Source: Methanosarcinaceae archaeon UBA470
GTDB lineage: Archaea > Halobacteriota > Methanosarcinia > Methanosarcinales > Methanosarcinaceae
DNA length: 6,110 nucleotides
NCBI GenBank assembly: GCA_002508425.1
Contig: DAKU01000179.1
Coordinates: 11,035-17,144 of the forward strand
Reading direction: 5' to 3'
Numbering within the stretch: position 1 is the stretch's first letter; every line of letters begins with the position of its first letter. A model generated the notes under the pieces. The model had not been told where the DNA came from. It saw only the letters and a list, made by a program, of their open reading frames with translations, and searched no databases. Positions 5,961 through 6,110 of this stretch are shown here, one piece after another. The translations under genes and the position numbers were made by a program.

Positions 5961-6110
5961 TCACATTTTCTTCTTCCTCATGAATCCAAGGAATACTGCT
6001 CCTGCTGCTACCACGACCAAGACAAAAGCTACTATGTCTGAACCAGAGAACGTTGGAGTACTGCTAGTTTCAGGTTTAGAAACTGTTTCCTTTGTCATCT
6101 CATAACCTTC
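5961..6110 (-). CDS. C-terminal end of a second CobN-like surface protein (runs off right edge)
   Basis: The last 49 codons and a TGA stop are present; the frame is open to the window edge. The peptide begins EGYEMTKETV, has a Thr/Ser/Pro-rich stretch, then FSGSDIVAFVLVVVAAGAVF, LGF and a basic end MRKKKM. Without gaps, 27 of its 49 residues match the tail of the neighbouring 1645-residue protein (EGYEMTTEKV..., SGADIV..., SGAVFLGFIKRRKM). This is a transmembrane anchor with a short cytoplasmic basic tail. Because the similarity covers stalk as well as anchor, the gene is most likely a tandem paralogue with the same overall design. An unrelated surface protein that shares only the anchor is possible, since its main domain is outside the window. 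A hairpin terminator follows the stop. Confidence 0.8.
   Translation of the reverse strand, partial: EGYEMTKETVSKPETSSTPTFSGSDIVAFVLVVVAAGAVFLGFMRKKKM

Overview
The window looks like part of a methanogenic archaeon genome, most likely Methanosarcinaceae (Methanolobus, Methanococcoides and relatives). This rests on a giant secreted CobN-like protein with a C-terminal membrane anchor and many Asn-X-Ser/Thr sequons, a tandem paralogue beside it, AT-rich intergenic DNA with TATA-like boxes, and oligo-T termination signals. The genus is inference. All recognised genes are on the minus strand, so transcription runs from high to low coordinates.

Layout in transcription order: (1) 5961-6110 is the last 49 codons of a gene that enters from the right edge. 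Its tail is clearly homologous to the tail of the next gene. (2) 5568-5960 is non-coding. It holds a hairpin plus T6 terminator for the first gene, then a TATA-like promoter, three small dyads and a long probable leader for the second. (3) 630-5567 is one 1645-codon gene that fills about 80% of the window. It encodes a signal peptide, two and a quarter copies of a beta-sandwich repeat, a full CobN/magnesium-chelatase-H-like region, a Ser-rich stalk and a transmembrane anchor. (4) 327-629 is non-coding, with an oligo-T terminator, a perfect 13-bp inverted repeat, a palindromic TATA-like box and a probable promoter for the last gene. (5) 1-326 is the 5' part (108 codons) of another secreted-protein gene that runs off the left edge.

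Together the genes describe a cell-surface locus. Two CobN-like proteins, each anchored by a C-terminal helix, lie in tandem next to another exported protein. Classical CobN/BchH proteins are cytoplasmic and depend on an ATP-driven AAA+ partner to insert metal into a tetrapyrrole. A copy displayed outside the membrane cannot easily work that way, so binding, capture or handling of a tetrapyrrole, corrinoid or metal at the surface is a more natural guess. The real substrate is unknown. No RNA genes, insertion sequences, CRISPR arrays or attachment sites were seen.
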